A stretch of DNA of 64,000 nucleotides. It comes from Chryseobacterium salivictor. Its GTDB lineage: Bacteria > Bacteroidota > Bacteroidia > Flavobacteriales > Weeksellaceae. Where the stretch lies: the NCBI RefSeq assembly GCF_004359195.1, contig NZ_CP037954.1, forward strand, positions 3,038,001 through 3,102,000, written 5' to 3'. The notes under the pieces are model-generated. The model was given only the letters and a program-made list of their open reading frames with translations, ran no database searches and was not told where the DNA came from. Each line of letters begins with the position of its first letter. The first letter of the stretch is position 1. The translations under genes and the position numbers were made by a program. Shown in pieces: positions 33,288 through 42,579 of the stretch.

Positions 33288-34574
33288 TTAAAATAATTCT
33301 TTCCGGATAATATTCTGACTTCTTTCAGGACCGACTGAAACAAGATAAACATTGATTCCCAAATAGTTTTCAATGAATTTAATATACTTTTTGGCATTTT
33401 CCGGCAGCTCATCGTAACTGCGGACTTTGGTAATATCTTCGTCCCAACCTTCCAGTTCTTCGTACATCGGTTCATAATTGTACAACTTCGTGGTGGAAGA
33501 AGTAAAATAATCGATGATTTTCCCGTCTTCGGTTTTGTACTTCGTTGCAATTTTTATTGGTGAAATCCCGGAAAGAACATCCAGTTTGGTAATCACCAGA
33601 TTATTGATCCCATTAATCATGGTGGCGTGTTTCAGCGAAACCAGATCGAGCCAGCCCGTTCTTCTCGGTCTTCCTGTGGTCGCCCCAAATTCGAAACCGA
33701 TCTGTCTGATTTTTTCACCCAATTCATTATCAAGTTCCGTTGGGAAAGGTCCTTCGCCAACTCTTGTGGTATACGCCTTTGCTACTCCGATTAAATTCTG
33801 AAGACTTGTTGGCGGCACTCCTGCGCCTGAACAGACTCCTCCCGTTGTTGGCGATGAAGAGGTGACGTACGGATACGTTCCGAAATCAATATCCAACATT
33901 GCAGCCTGTGCACCTTCGAACAGAATATTCTTTCCGTCGTGGATCGCCTGATTTAATTCAACTTCGGTATCAACGATCCGGTGTTTCAGCTTTTCTCCCA
34001 ATTCTAAAAACTCATTATAGATTTCTTCAAATTCTAAAGTTGGTTTTTCAAAATATTTCTCGAAAAGCGAGTTTTTAATTTTTAAATTTTTTCTGATCTT
34101 CTCCGCCAGAACTTCAGGATTCAAAAGATCGACCATCCGGATGCCCACTCTTGCAATTTTATCCTCATAACAGGGGCCGATTCCTTTTTTGGTGGTACCG
34201 ATGTACGTTCCGCCTGTTTCCTCTTCACGGTACGTATCGAGCAAAATATGATATGGCATGATCACATGCGCTCTTCTGCTGATAAAAACGTGATCGGTAC
34301 GCATGCCTTTTTCTTCGATCTGAGCGATTTCACTCAAAAATGCTTTCGGGTTGACCACGACTCCGTTGGCAATGATACATTTTCCTTTGCACTGCAAAAC
34401 TCCCGATGGAAGCAGGTGCAGAACAAATTTTTCTTCGCCCGCATATACGGTGTGTCCGGCATTGTCTCCTCCCTGAAAACGCACTACATAGTCCGATTTT
34501 GCTGATAAAACGTCTGTGATTTTTCCTTTGCCTTCGTCGCCATACTGAAGACCAACTACAACGTAAGTTGCCAT
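33288..34574 (-). CDS. purA: Adenylosuccinate synthetase
   Basis: 428 residues. GTP-binding GDEGKGK at 12-18, NAGHTVYAG, and the family phrases GTTKKGIGPCYEDK and TTTGRPRRTGWLD-like ATTGRPRRTGWLDLV. It joins IMP and aspartate with GTP hydrolysis in AMP synthesis. Full length. It is divergent from hpt, another purine gene, with 154 bases between the starts. Confidence 0.97.
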   Translation of the reverse strand: MATYVVVGLQYGDEGKGKITDVLSAKSDYVVRFQGGDNAGHTVYAGEEKFVLHLLPSGVLQCKGKCIIANGVVVNPKAFLSEIAQIEEKGMRTDHVFISRRAHVIMPYHILLDTYREEETGGTYIGTTKKGIGPCYEDKIARVGIRMVDLLNPEVLAEKIRKNLKIKNSLFEKYFEKPTLEFEEIYNEFLELGEKLKHRIVDTEVELNQAIHDGKNILFEGAQAAMLDIDFGTYPYVTSSSPTTGGVCSGAGVPPTSLQNLIGVAKAYTTRVGEGPFPTELDNELGEKIRQIGFEFGATTGRPRRTGWLDLVSLKHATMINGINNLVITKLDVLSGISPIKIATKYKTEDGKIIDYFTSSTTKLYNYEPMYEELEGWDEDITKVRSYDELPENAKKYIKFIENYLGINVYLVSVGPERSQNIIRKELF

Positions 34575-34703
34575 ATTTTACTTTTTATTTAGATTTCTAC
34601 AAAAATAGTTTTTATAATAATCTTGAACAAAATTTAGACATGAAATATTCACCGCCTTTATCGATGGTCTGGATTTACACCATTCTCTTTCAAATTATTT
34701 CCT

Positions 34704-34711
34704 TAAATTTG
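34704..34711 (+). promoter_or_regulatory. -7 box of the hpt-adk promoter
   Basis: TAAATTTG matches the Bacteroidota TAnnTTTG element, 17 bases before the hpt ATG. The region 19-23 bases further upstream is A/T-rich with only a poor TTTG match. Confidence 0.6.
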
Positions 34712-34728
34712 CACTTTAGAAAAAACAT

Positions 34729-35286
34729 ATGAATATAGTTAAAATTCACGATAAAGAATTCGTCCCCTACTTAAAAAACGACGAAATTCAGTCCATCATT
34801 AAAGAACTTGCCCTAAAAGTATATGAAGATTACAAAGATGAAGTCCCGGTTTTTATAGGGGTTCTCAACGGAGTAATTATGTTTTTTTCTGATTTCCTGA
34901 AACATTATCCGGGAGAGTGCGAGATCGCTTTTATTCAGATGAGCTCTTATTCCGGCGGATTACAGTCGACAGGAATTGTCTATAAGAAAATGGACCTGAC
35001 CAAGGAAGTAGAAGGCCGCCACATCATCCTGATGGAAGACATCATCGATACAGGAAACACCATTGAAAGCCTGTTTGAATACTTTAAAAACACCCAGCGA
35101 CCGAAATCTTTAAGAGTAGCCTCTTTATTATTAAAGCCGGATGTTTACAAAAAAGAATTCAAAATCGATTATGTCGCCAAAGAAATCCCGAATAAGTTTG
35201 TCTTAGGTTACGGACTTGATTATGATGAATTAGGAAGAAATCTTCCGGATTTATACCAATTGTCTGAAGGAAGAATAAATCACTAA
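34729..35286 (+). CDS. hpt: Hypoxanthine phosphoribosyltransferase
   Basis: 185 residues. PRPP-binding motif HIILMEDIIDTGNT (about 98-111) and the FIGVLNGVIMFFSDFL strand-helix with the PPi loop. It salvages hypoxanthine (and likely guanine) to nucleotides. It starts an operon with adk, 22 bases downstream, and is divergent from purA, so purine supply genes cluster here. Confidence 0.93.
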   Translation: MNIVKIHDKEFVPYLKNDEIQSIIKELALKVYEDYKDEVPVFIGVLNGVIMFFSDFLKHYPGECEIAFIQMSSYSGGLQSTGIVYKKMDLTKEVEGRHIILMEDIIDTGNTIESLFEYFKNTQRPKSLRVASLLLKPDVYKKEFKIDYVAKEIPNKFVLGYGLDYDELGRNLPDLYQLSEGRINH

Positions 35287-35308
35287 AAAAATAAATCTGA
35301 TAAGTAAT

Positions 35309-35887
35309 ATGATAAATATCGTTCTATTCGGTCCTCCAGGAAGCGGAAAAGGTACGCAGGCGCAGAATTTGATTGAGAAATTCAATTTAAAACAAATTTC
35401 TACCGGCGACTTATTCCGCTACAATATGAAAAACAACACCGAATTGGGTGAATTGGCAAAATCATATATCGACAGAGGCGAATTGGTTCCGGACCAAGTG
35501 ACCATCGATATGCTGACCGATGAATTGAAAAAACCATGTGACGCACAGGGATTTATTTTCGACGGTTTCCCAAGAACAGCCACCCAAACAGAAGCTTTGG
35601 AAAAAATTGTTAAAGAAATTCTAAACAGCGATATCAATATCTGTCTTTCTTTAATTGTAGAGGATAAAGTTTTGGTTGAACGGCTTCTGAAAAGAGGAGA
35701 AACCAGTGGAAGAACAGATGATTCCAATCAGGAAATCATCAGCAACAGAATTAAAGAATATTACGCAAAAACTGCAGAAGTTGCCGAATTGTACAAACAA
35801 CAGGGAAAATATGTAGAAGTAAACGGAGTTGGAGCCATCGATGAAATCTCTGAAAAGCTTTTTGCGGAAGTAGAAAAAATAAAATAA
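35309..35887 (+). CDS. adk: Adenylate kinase
   Basis: 192 residues, the short form without the zinc LID. P-loop GPPGSGKGT (8-16), NMP-binding GFIFDGFPRTATQTEAL, LID GRTDDSNQEIISNR. It interconverts ATP, ADP and AMP. Second gene of the hpt operon. A palindromic repeat follows before obg, so transcription may continue or be weakened there. Confidence 0.95.
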   Translation: MINIVLFGPPGSGKGTQAQNLIEKFNLKQISTGDLFRYNMKNNTELGELAKSYIDRGELVPDQVTIDMLTDELKKPCDAQGFIFDGFPRTATQTEALEKIVKEILNSDINICLSLIVEDKVLVERLLKRGETSGRTDDSNQEIISNRIKEYYAKTAEVAELYKQQGKYVEVNGVGAIDEISEKLFAEVEKIK

Positions 35888-35892
35888 AAAAC

Positions 35893-35962
35893 CGTTATTG
35901 CGAGTGCAGTAAAGCAATCTGTTGAATTGGATTGCTTTGTCGTTTTCTCTTGTAATGACTAA
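35893..35962. repeat. REP-like palindrome between adk and obg
   Basis: Nested arms: attgcgag...ttgtaatgac outside and aaagcaatc...gattgcttt inside (35914-35939). The aagcaatc/gattgctt form is typical of dispersed palindromic repeats in this group. It covers the obg leader. Confidence 0.5.
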
Positions 35963-35972
35963 GAAACCAATT

Positions 35973-36956
35973 ATGTCAAATTTCGTAGATTACGTAAAAA
36001 TCCATTGTACAAGTGGTCATGGCGGTGCAGGATCTGCACACCTTAACCGTGAAAAATATGTTCCCAAAGGGGGTCCCGATGGTGGCGACGGTGGCCGTGG
36101 AGGTCACGTAATTTTAAGAGGAGATTCACATGAATGGACTTTGCTTCCTTTGCGTTACACGCGCCATATCAAGGCAGAACGCGGTAAAAACGGGAGCAAA
36201 AACCAGTTAACCGGCGCTTACGGTGAAGATGTTTACATCGACGTTCCGCTGGGAACCATTGCCAAAAATGAAGAGGGAGAAATCGTTGCTGAAATTTTAG
36301 AACACGGCCAGGAAATCATCATTAAACATGGTGGAAAAGGCGGTAAAGGCAATGAGCATTTTAAATCTTCCACCAATCAAACGCCAAGATATGCGCAACC
36401 CGGACTTCCCGGTGAAGAAGGATATATTACTTTTGAATTAAAACTACTTGCCGATGTAGGTCTGGTAGGTTTTCCCAATGCCGGAAAATCGACTTTACTG
36501 GCCGCCGTTTCTGCAGCTAAACCGAAAATTGCGAACTACGCTTTTACGACCTTAACGCCCAATTTAGGAATTGTAGATTACCGGAATTACAAATCATTCG
36601 TGATGGCAGATATTCCCGGCATCATCGAAGGCGCAGCAGAAGGAAAAGGGCTGGGGCACCGGTTCTTGAGACATATTGAAAGAAACTCCATTCTTCTGTT
36701 CTTAATTCCTGCCGATTCCGAAAGTCATTTTCAGGAGTTTAAAATTTTAGAAAACGAATTAAAGGAATACAATCCGGAACTTTTGGATAAAGATTATATT
36801 ATTTCGATCTCTAAGGCAGATTTATTAGATGATGAACTGAAAGCGGAAATCTCGAAAGAATTCCCGGAAAACAAACAGCCTATCTTCTTTTCAGCCGTTA
36901 CCCAGGAAGGTTTAATGGAGTTAAAAGATGCCATTTGGAAACAGTTACACGGATAA
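35973..36956 (+). CDS. obgE: GTPase Obg
   Basis: Start at 35973 ([18 protein letters not shown]), the conserved Obg N-terminus; the frame is open to 35922 but those codons lie in the palindromic repeat. 327 residues. Glycine-rich Obg fold 1-158, G domain with GFPNAGKST (166-174), DIPGIIEGA and SKAD. It associates with the ribosome and takes part in 50S assembly and stress response. A terminator follows. Confidence 0.95.
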   Translation: MSNFVDYVKIHCTSGHGGAGSAHLNREKYVPKGGPDGGDGGRGGHVILRGDSHEWTLLPLRYTRHIKAERGKNGSKNQLTGAYGEDVYIDVPLGTIAKNEEGEIVAEILEHGQEIIIKHGGKGGKGNEHFKSSTNQTPRYAQPGLPGEEGYITFELKLLADVGLVGFPNAGKSTLLAAVSAAKPKIANYAFTTLTPNLGIVDYRNYKSFVMADIPGIIEGAAEGKGLGHRFLRHIERNSILLFLIPADSESHFQEFKILENELKEYNPELLDKDYIISISKADLLDDELKAEISKEFPENKQPIFFSAVTQEGLMELKDAIWKQLHG

Positions 36957-36974
36957 TTAATAATTTTTTTTCAC

Positions 36975-37015
36975 ACAGTAGGTTTGGATTTTCCAGACCT
37001 ATTTTTTTTTGGAAC
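36975..37015 (+). terminator. Intrinsic terminator after obg
   Basis: aggtttgg and its near-complement cagacct form a stem around attttc, followed by a run of T at 37003-37012. Confidence 0.7.
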
Positions 37016-37047
37016 AATAGTTGAAACCCTCTATTTAAAATAAACGT

Positions 37048-37524
37048 ATGAAATACCTTTTCTCTTTATTAGTATTAACCCTCCTGCTCAACTGTTCCAC
37101 CAACAGAGGTCCGGCGGAGTATGCAACCATTCAGTATGAGGCCGGTGCCTGTTTTGGTTTCTGCCCCATTTTTAAAATGACGATTAATAAAGACCGCACC
37201 GCAGTTTTCGAAGCAGAACGTTTTAATTTTTCACGGGATACGCAGTCTCAGGAAAGTGAAGGAACTTTTAAAGGGAAGATCGGTCAGCAGAAATACGATG
37301 AATTAACCGCTTTATTAAATGCTTTGCAACTTAAAAATTTAAAAGAGGATTACGGAAATAAAAATGTGACCGATTTACCAACCTCGTATTTAACCATCAG
37401 TTATCAGGACGGAAGCTTCAAAAAAATTCAGGATTACGGAAAACACGGAACGCCGGAACTGGTAAAACTATATCAATTTTTTGAAGAATTAAAGACGAAT
37501 CAAACCTGGACAAAAATCGACTGA
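37048..37524 (+). CDS. DUF6438-type lipoprotein
   Basis: 158 residues. Signal peptide with lipobox LLNC (Cys16). The body has YEAGACFGFCPIFKMTINKDRT with a CFGFCP pair of cysteines, which is the family signature. Probably outer-membrane or periplasmic. Function unknown. Stands alone downstream of the obg terminator. Confidence 0.82.
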   Translation: MKYLFSLLVLTLLLNCSTNRGPAEYATIQYEAGACFGFCPIFKMTINKDRTAVFEAERFNFSRDTQSQESEGTFKGKIGQQKYDELTALLNALQLKNLKEDYGNKNVTDLPTSYLTISYQDGSFKKIQDYGKHGTPELVKLYQFFEELKTNQTWTKID

Positions 37525-37903
37525 TTAATCCAACAGGGAATCTCTTTAAATTTTATCATTTCAATTGGGTAAAATAGGTGATAAGAATGAGCAAGCGCCT
37601 CCTTTATGAGCTTAATTACCGCAATAGGTTCCATCTTTAAAAAACTTTGTGACTTTGTGGTTAAATAAAATTTGTGACTTTGTGGTTAAATAATATTTAG
37701 TAATTAAAAATGCTAAAAATAAAAAAACTATCTTTGCACCACTAAATTCCTTCTTTGCGGAAGGATTTTTTATGGACGTAGTCATTCTAGATGAATCCGC
37801 TTCCTGCGGAACTGAAAACCCAAAAAGTTTTTTTACTTCATTTTTCTTCGTTACATATACTATAGAATGACACGAGTTTCATTTTAATTAAAAAATATTT
37901 CAT
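37525..37903. other. Helicase leader with direct repeats, promoter and attenuator-like hairpin
   Basis: Two adjacent copies of ttgtgactttgtggttaaat (37645-37695) come first. TATCTTTG at 37729-37736 matches the -7 consensus. A short hairpin tccttc...gaagga followed by six T (37748-37771) lies just after the expected start site, so it would act in the leader. Inverted gtcattct/agaatgac copies (37780s and 37860s) resemble the REP-like palindrome before obg. No gene seen. Confidence 0.5.
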
Positions 37904-39157
37904 TTGAATTTTACCGACTTAAACTTAATTGATCCTATCGCAAAAGCGCTTAAGGAAGAGGGTTACACCCAACCAACACCTATTCAGCAAAAATCGATTC
38001 CCCACATTTTACAAGGCAGAGATTTACTGGGAACCGCACAGACCGGAACCGGAAAAACAGCAGCATTTGCCATTCCGATCCTCCAGAATTTAGCCACTAA
38101 AAACGTTAAAAGCAATCACGTCAAAGTTTTGATCCTAACCCCAACCCGGGAATTAGCCATTCAGATTGATGAGAGTTTTAAATCGTACGGAAGACATTTG
38201 AGATTACGAAATCTCGTGGTTTTCGGTGGTGTAAAACAGGCCGCACAGGAAAATGCCCTGAAAAGAGGCGTTGATATTTTAGTAGCCACACCGGGAAGGT
38301 TACTGGATTTTATTTCACAGGGAATTATTTCACTGAAGCATCTTGAAGTTTTCGTTTTAGACGAGGCAGACAGAATGCTCGATATGGGATTTGTGCACGA
38401 TGTGAAGAGAATCATCAAATTACTTCCCCCAAAAAGACAAACCCTTTTCTTCTCGGCAACGTTCCCGGAAGAAATTAATAAACTGGCGAGTTCCATGCTT
38501 ACCAATCCTGTAAAAGTGGAAGTAGCACCCGTTTCTGCAACCGCAGATACCATTCAGCAGAAAGTATATTTTGTAGATAAAGACAACAAACTCGATTTGT
38601 TAACCCATATTTTACAAAATGACATCCGCGAATCTGTTTTGGTATTTTCAAGAACAAAACACGGCGCTGATAAAATCGCAAGAAAGTTGCAAAGTCACAA
38701 AATTTCCGCAGAAGCCATTCACGGAAACAAATCCCAGAATGCAAGACAGAATGCACTTTCCAACTTCAAGTCCGGAAAAACCAGGATCCTGGTGGCAACA
38801 GATATTGCAGCCAGAGGAATCGATATCGATGAACTGAAATATGTCGTTAACTTCGAATTGTCCGACGTTTCTGAAACCTATGTTCACCGTATCGGAAGAA
38901 CCGGAAGAGCCGGTGCAGAAGGAAGTTCGATTTCTTTTGTTGATGGGTTGGATCTTGTCAATTTAAAGAATACAGAGAAACTGATCGGTAAGAAAATTCC
39001 GGTTGAGAAGGAGCATCCTTTCCATACTGAGAATTTGGTTGCTGAGAAAAGAGATTCTAACAACAAACCATTTAGACCAAGACCACCCCAAGGAAATTCT
39101 GCGAGCGGTCACAGTAAAAAGCCGAATAATAAAAGTAATTTCACGAGAAACAGATAG
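37904..39157 (+). CDS. DEAD-box RNA helicase, RhlE/DeaD type
   Basis: 417 residues from a TTG start (NFTDLNLIDPIAKALKEEGY); no in-frame ATG fits better, and the Q-motif begins close behind. Walker A AQTGTGKT (45-52), DEAD at 153-156, SAT, and the C-terminal domain with HRIGRTGRAGAEG. The tail is basic and Asn/Lys-rich (GHSKKPNNKSNFTRNR), as in RNA-binding extensions. It likely aids RNA unwinding in cold adaptation or ribosome assembly. A duplicated copy of the tail is at 40003-40074. Confidence 0.93.
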   Translation: MNFTDLNLIDPIAKALKEEGYTQPTPIQQKSIPHILQGRDLLGTAQTGTGKTAAFAIPILQNLATKNVKSNHVKVLILTPTRELAIQIDESFKSYGRHLRLRNLVVFGGVKQAAQENALKRGVDILVATPGRLLDFISQGIISLKHLEVFVLDEADRMLDMGFVHDVKRIIKLLPPKRQTLFFSATFPEEINKLASSMLTNPVKVEVAPVSATADTIQQKVYFVDKDNKLDLLTHILQNDIRESVLVFSRTKHGADKIARKLQSHKISAEAIHGNKSQNARQNALSNFKSGKTRILVATDIAARGIDIDELKYVVNFELSDVSETYVHRIGRTGRAGAEGSSISFVDGLDLVNLKNTEKLIGKKIPVEKEHPFHTENLVAEKRDSNNKPFRPRPPQGNSASGHSKKPNNKSNFTRNR

Positions 39158-39288
39158 TTTTTTTCATCCCGTTTTAATAATGGGACTGAGCAAAACGAAG
39201 AAAGTGTCTCAATACTCCAACTAACCCTCAGAGATTCTAATATTTGAACCCTATGCTCGAACAGGAGTCCGTGAGAAAACCATAAAAA

Positions 39289-39318
39289 AAGCCGTTTCAT
39301 ATAGTTATGAGACGGCTT
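39289..39318. terminator. Bidirectional terminator between helicase and toxin genes
   Basis: gccgtttcat and atgagacggc form a 10-bp stem around atagtt, with A and T runs on the two sides. Confidence 0.75.
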
Positions 39319-39321
39319 CTT

Positions 39322-39612
39322 TTATTTGGGCTTCTTTTCAGGATTTTGTGGGGTATTAAAAACCGAATAAACAACAACTTTTTGTTCTTCAATTTCAAAA
39401 ATGATCAGATATGGGAACTTTCGAATGTAGGCTTCACGATAACTTTTATACTTACCTTCGAAGTGTTTGGGGCTTTCACAAATTCTTTCAAAATATTGAT
39501 CCAGTTCTTTCAAAAATTTCTCGCCCAATCCAAACTTTTTGCTTTCGTAATACAAATAAGCATCAATAATCTCTAAATCTGCTTCTTCTACAATTTCCAG
39601 TTCGTAAATCAT
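39322..39612 (-). CDS. ParE/RelE-family toxin
   Basis: 96 residues. EEADLEIIDAYLYYESKKFGLGEKFLKELD and YIRKFPYLIIFEIEEQKVVVYSVFN are typical of the RelE/ParE fold. It may cleave mRNA or poison gyrase; the sequence does not decide which. Its start overlaps the antitoxin stop by four bases (ATGA), the normal type II toxin-antitoxin arrangement. Confidence 0.88.
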   Translation of the reverse strand: MIYELEIVEEADLEIIDAYLYYESKKFGLGEKFLKELDQYFERICESPKHFEGKYKSYREAYIRKFPYLIIFEIEEQKVVVYSVFNTPQNPEKKPK

Positions 39613-39842
39613 TTTACGGCTGCTCTTGCTTTGGTTTTTACTTCTTCCCAGGTATAGGATTTGGATTCCCCTTTTAAATGTCTTTCTTTCCTGTTGTCCA
39701 ATTCTTCATAAAAAGAGTCGGGATTCATTGGCGCTGTTTCTTGCTCAGTTAAGATGATTGCATTGATAATCCTTAAAATTCTTTCATCGGCATGATCAAT
39801 AAATTCATGAATTTTTTTTCTAATATCCAATGTAGTTTCCAT
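39609..39842 (-). CDS. Type II antitoxin
   Basis: 77 residues. Acidic and helical, METTLDIRKKIHEFIDHADE at the start and SYTWEEVKTKARAAVK at the end; the latter is the usual toxin-wrapping tail of antitoxins paired with RelE/ParE in Bacteroidota. It precedes and overlaps the toxin gene. It should bind its own promoter, but I see no clear palindrome upstream. Confidence 0.85.
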   Translation of the reverse strand: METTLDIRKKIHEFIDHADERILRIINAIILTEQETAPMNPDSFYEELDNRKERHLKGESKSYTWEEVKTKARAAVK

Positions 39843-39891
39843 TTCTAAGGTGTATTTATACTTTCAAATGTACTAAAATTTATCTTATCCG

Positions 39892-40336
39892 ATGGAACTG
39901 TTTGACTGTATTTTGCGCGATCTACTTAGAAAACATCCGCAATGTATTTTCCGTCGTAATCCTATCAATTTCAGAAAAGTCTTTCCCGTAAATATTCACC
40001 AGTTTTCTGGAAATTCTGCGGGCGGTCACAGTAAAAAGCCGAATAATAAAAGTAATTTTTCGAGAGGAAAATAGCTTTTCGCTAAAAAAAAACATTTGCC
40101 ACGAACCCGCGAATTAATTATTTGTGAATTCGTGGCATTTTTTATAGATTTCGTTTGTTAAAAACCGGATTTGCATACATTTCTAAAAGCGCTTGATTCA
40201 TACAATTATTATTTTTAATAATGCTTAAATTCATTCTTTTGATAAAGAACTGCTTTTCATTCTCAGTATAATATTTCGAATATAGGGTGCTGTTTTTTAG
40301 TAAATCTGCAGCAATGTAATTACTTGGCCAAAGTTG
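39892..40336. pseudogene. Mosaic of duplicated gene tails (TatD-like, helicase, acyltransferase)
   Basis: Bases about 39912-40000 read on the minus strand as a TatD-like C-terminus (FSEI...TTENTLRMFSK), resembling but not copying 41521-41605. Bases 40003-40074 repeat the last 20 codons of the helicase. Bases 40097-40336 repeat the acyltransferase tail at 40345-40584, frame kept, with several amino-acid changes. All three pieces are in the orientation of their sources. Confidence 0.7.
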
Positions 40337-40584
40337 AAAACATATGCCACGAACCCGCGAATTAATTATTTGTGAATTCGTGGCATTTTTTATAGATTTC
40401 GCTTGTTAAAAACGGGATTTGCGTACATTTCCAAAAACGCTTGCTTCATACAATGATTATTTTTAACAATGCTTAAATTCATTCTTTTGATAAAGAATTG
40501 CTTTTCCTTTTCAGTATAATATTTCGAATATAGGGTGCTGTTTTTCAGTACATCTGCAGCAATATAATTACTTGGCCAAAGTTG
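40097..40584. repeat. Tandem 240-bp direct repeat (offset 248)
   Basis: Copies 40097-40336 and 40345-40584 each start with a terminator-like hairpin (gccacgaa...aattcgtggc then T run) and continue into the C-terminal coding part of the acyltransferase gene, ending at cttggccaaagttg. Confidence 0.85.
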
Positions 40585-41511
40585 GTAACCCTCTATAATT
40601 TTTTGGGTTAAAACCTCTGCCAACTGCTGTATTTGCTTATTAGAATTGGAAACCGCGTTTTCAATATCCGTATAAATCTCATCTTCTATCTTGCCAAAAT
40701 GCAGGTGAATTCTTTTCTTTTGGCCAGAGACGCCCGTCATAATATTGAGAAAATCTTCGTTTTTGTGCTTTTCCTGATTCAGTTGATCTGCGCACATTTT
40801 TTCAACTTTCAATTTGTCTGTCGGGTCTAACTCATACGAAATAGAAACAGGTACTACTTTTAATTTTTTAAAATAGGAACAAGGTTTACTTTGCGCATCA
40901 AACATCGAAATCATTTTCAAAACGCCAACCTGGGTGAAATCATTACCATCTTTAGCACGACCTTCCCGCTGCGCAATCCAAACCGAGCGATGTTCACTGG
41001 TTAATAACTGGAAAATATATTCAGATAAAAGTTTGCTGTTTTCTAAAAGTTCCCTTGGCGCTGCACTACGTTTTACAAAAAAATTACGGTTTAGTTTTGC
41101 CAAAATAAGGTACAAATCTCTTTGCACCAAATTATCTCCAATAACCGATGCTGTAAGATTTAAACCTTTCTCTAACAAAGCGAAATTTAACAAACACGTG
41201 TCTAAAAGAATATCCCGGTGATTGGAAATAAAAAGATACGATTCATTTTTATTCAAATTTTCTGCTCCGGAAATCGTAAATCCGTCAGAACTTGCTTTCA
41301 AAACATTCTTGATGCTTGGGTAAATAATGGCTTTCTGAAAATCTTCGATCGAATGAATATCGCCAACAATCTGCTGTATTTTTTCATCTGAAATATTGGG
41401 AAGACTATAATGCAGAAGAAGTTTCATCATAGGATGGCGCATTATAAAGCGTATTGCAGGATTCACTTCTTCGGGATGATAAAATCTTATACTGTCGAAT
41501 TTCTCTTTCAT
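40390..41511 (-). CDS. 1-acyl-glycerol-3-phosphate-type acyltransferase
   Basis: 373 residues. The HX4D motif is SNHRDILLDTCLL (about 96-108), with FVKRSAAPRELLENS and IAQREGRAKDGND as the next conserved blocks. No strong membrane helix at the N-terminus. The family acylates glycerol-phosphate lipids; the exact substrate is open. Lies 9 bases after tatD. Its 3' quarter is duplicated directly downstream. Confidence 0.82.
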   Translation of the reverse strand: MKEKFDSIRFYHPEEVNPAIRFIMRHPMMKLLLHYSLPNISDEKIQQIVGDIHSIEDFQKAIIYPSIKNVLKASSDGFTISGAENLNKNESYLFISNHRDILLDTCLLNFALLEKGLNLTASVIGDNLVQRDLYLILAKLNRNFFVKRSAAPRELLENSKLLSEYIFQLLTSEHRSVWIAQREGRAKDGNDFTQVGVLKMISMFDAQSKPCSYFKKLKVVPVSISYELDPTDKLKVEKMCADQLNQEKHKNEDFLNIMTGVSGQKKRIHLHFGKIEDEIYTDIENAVSNSNKQIQQLAEVLTQKIIEGYQLWPSNYIAADVLKNSTLYSKYYTEKEKQFFIKRMNLSIVKNNHCMKQAFLEMYANPVFNKRNL

Positions 41512-41520
41512 GATCTTTCT

Positions 41521-42285
41521 TTACCTATTAAAAATGCGACCTGCATTGTCCGTTGTAATCTGCCCGATTTCAGAAAAATCTTTATTATAGATATTCACAA
41601 GTTTTCCAACCACCAAATCCAGATAAGAACTTTCATTCCTTTTGCCACGGTGCGGAACCGGCGCCAAATAAGGCGAATCGGTTTCCAGGACTATTTTATC
41701 TAAAGGAATCTGATCTAAAAACTGATCGATTTTTCCGTTTTTAAAGGTGACTACTCCACCGATTCCTAAAATGAAATTCAAATCCATGGCTCTTTTTGCC
41801 TGAGCCAAATCTCCGGAAAAACAGTGGAAAATACCGCGCAGTTTGGGATTTTTTTTGCGGTCTAAAACTTCAAATGTCTCGTCGAAACTTTCTCTGGTGT
41901 GAATCACAATCGGCAGATCTCTTTCAACCGCCCAGTCGATCTGCTGTTCGAAAGCGTTCACCTGAATATCCAAAGTCGTTTTATCCCAATACAGATCAAT
42001 ACCAATCTCTCCGATCGCGGCAAACGGCCTTTTGTTTAAATATTCTTCAACCAGTTTGAGTTCCTGTAGCCAGCTTTCAGGTTTTACATAACACGGGTGA
42101 AGTCCCATCATGGAGAAAATCCGGTTCGGATACTCCCTTTCCAAAGCGAGCATTTTTTCGTGGGTTTCAGAATTGATGGCGGGCAGATAGAATTTGGAAA
42201 CTCCTTTTGCAAGAGCTCTGTCGATCATTTCTTTTCGGTCGTTATCGAATTCTTCGGAATATAGGTGGGTGTGGGTATCGATCAT
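41521..42285 (-). CDS. tatD: TatD-family metal-dependent hydrolase
   Basis: 254 residues, full TIM-barrel length. Metal ligands: DTHTHL (His5, His7), GEIGIDLYWD, VIHTRES, FHCFSGD, ETDSPYLAPVPHRGKRNE. The family has 3'-5' exonuclease or deoxyribonuclease activity. It precedes the acyltransferase gene by nine bases and is likely co-transcribed. Confidence 0.93.
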   Translation of the reverse strand: MIDTHTHLYSEEFDNDRKEMIDRALAKGVSKFYLPAINSETHEKMLALEREYPNRIFSMMGLHPCYVKPESWLQELKLVEEYLNKRPFAAIGEIGIDLYWDKTTLDIQVNAFEQQIDWAVERDLPIVIHTRESFDETFEVLDRKKNPKLRGIFHCFSGDLAQAKRAMDLNFILGIGGVVTFKNGKIDQFLDQIPLDKIVLETDSPYLAPVPHRGKRNESSYLDLVVGKLVNIYNKDFSEIGQITTDNAGRIFNR

Positions 42286-42441
42286 TGGGGTCTGAGTTAC
42301 GTGTTATTTTAAATGAAAATTTGAACCATTAAGCAAGATGAAGGAATTAAGATCATTAAGTTTTAAAATGTTTCGGATTTAATTAGAGCCATTTAAAATT
42401 TCATTCAAACTGATTCTTTACTAGTTTAGGCAATTTTTTTT

Positions 42442-42540
42442 AACCACAAAAGTCACAAAAGAAGAATACCGAAATCTGAAAATCTTTGTGAACTTTTATT
42501 CATCCTCTATTTCCTTTAAACTTTTGTGACTTTTGTGGTT
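42442..42540. repeat. Perfect 20-bp inverted repeat, TTTTGTGACTTTTGTGG family
   Basis: aaccacaaaagtcacaaaag (42442-42461) and its exact complement (42521-42540) flank 59 bases. Related copies occur at 29651, 37645, 37671, 43632, 45533 and 46705, all in gaps between genes. Confidence 0.7.
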
Positions 42541-42579
42541 TTGTCTCTTTGGTTTTTTATTTTACATCTATCACGGTTT

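Noticed and set aside
39892..40074. 60-residue open frame after the antitoxin gene
   Set aside because: It consists of a TatD-like tail in antisense joined to a duplicated helicase tail, so it is a chimera of fragments and not a gene.
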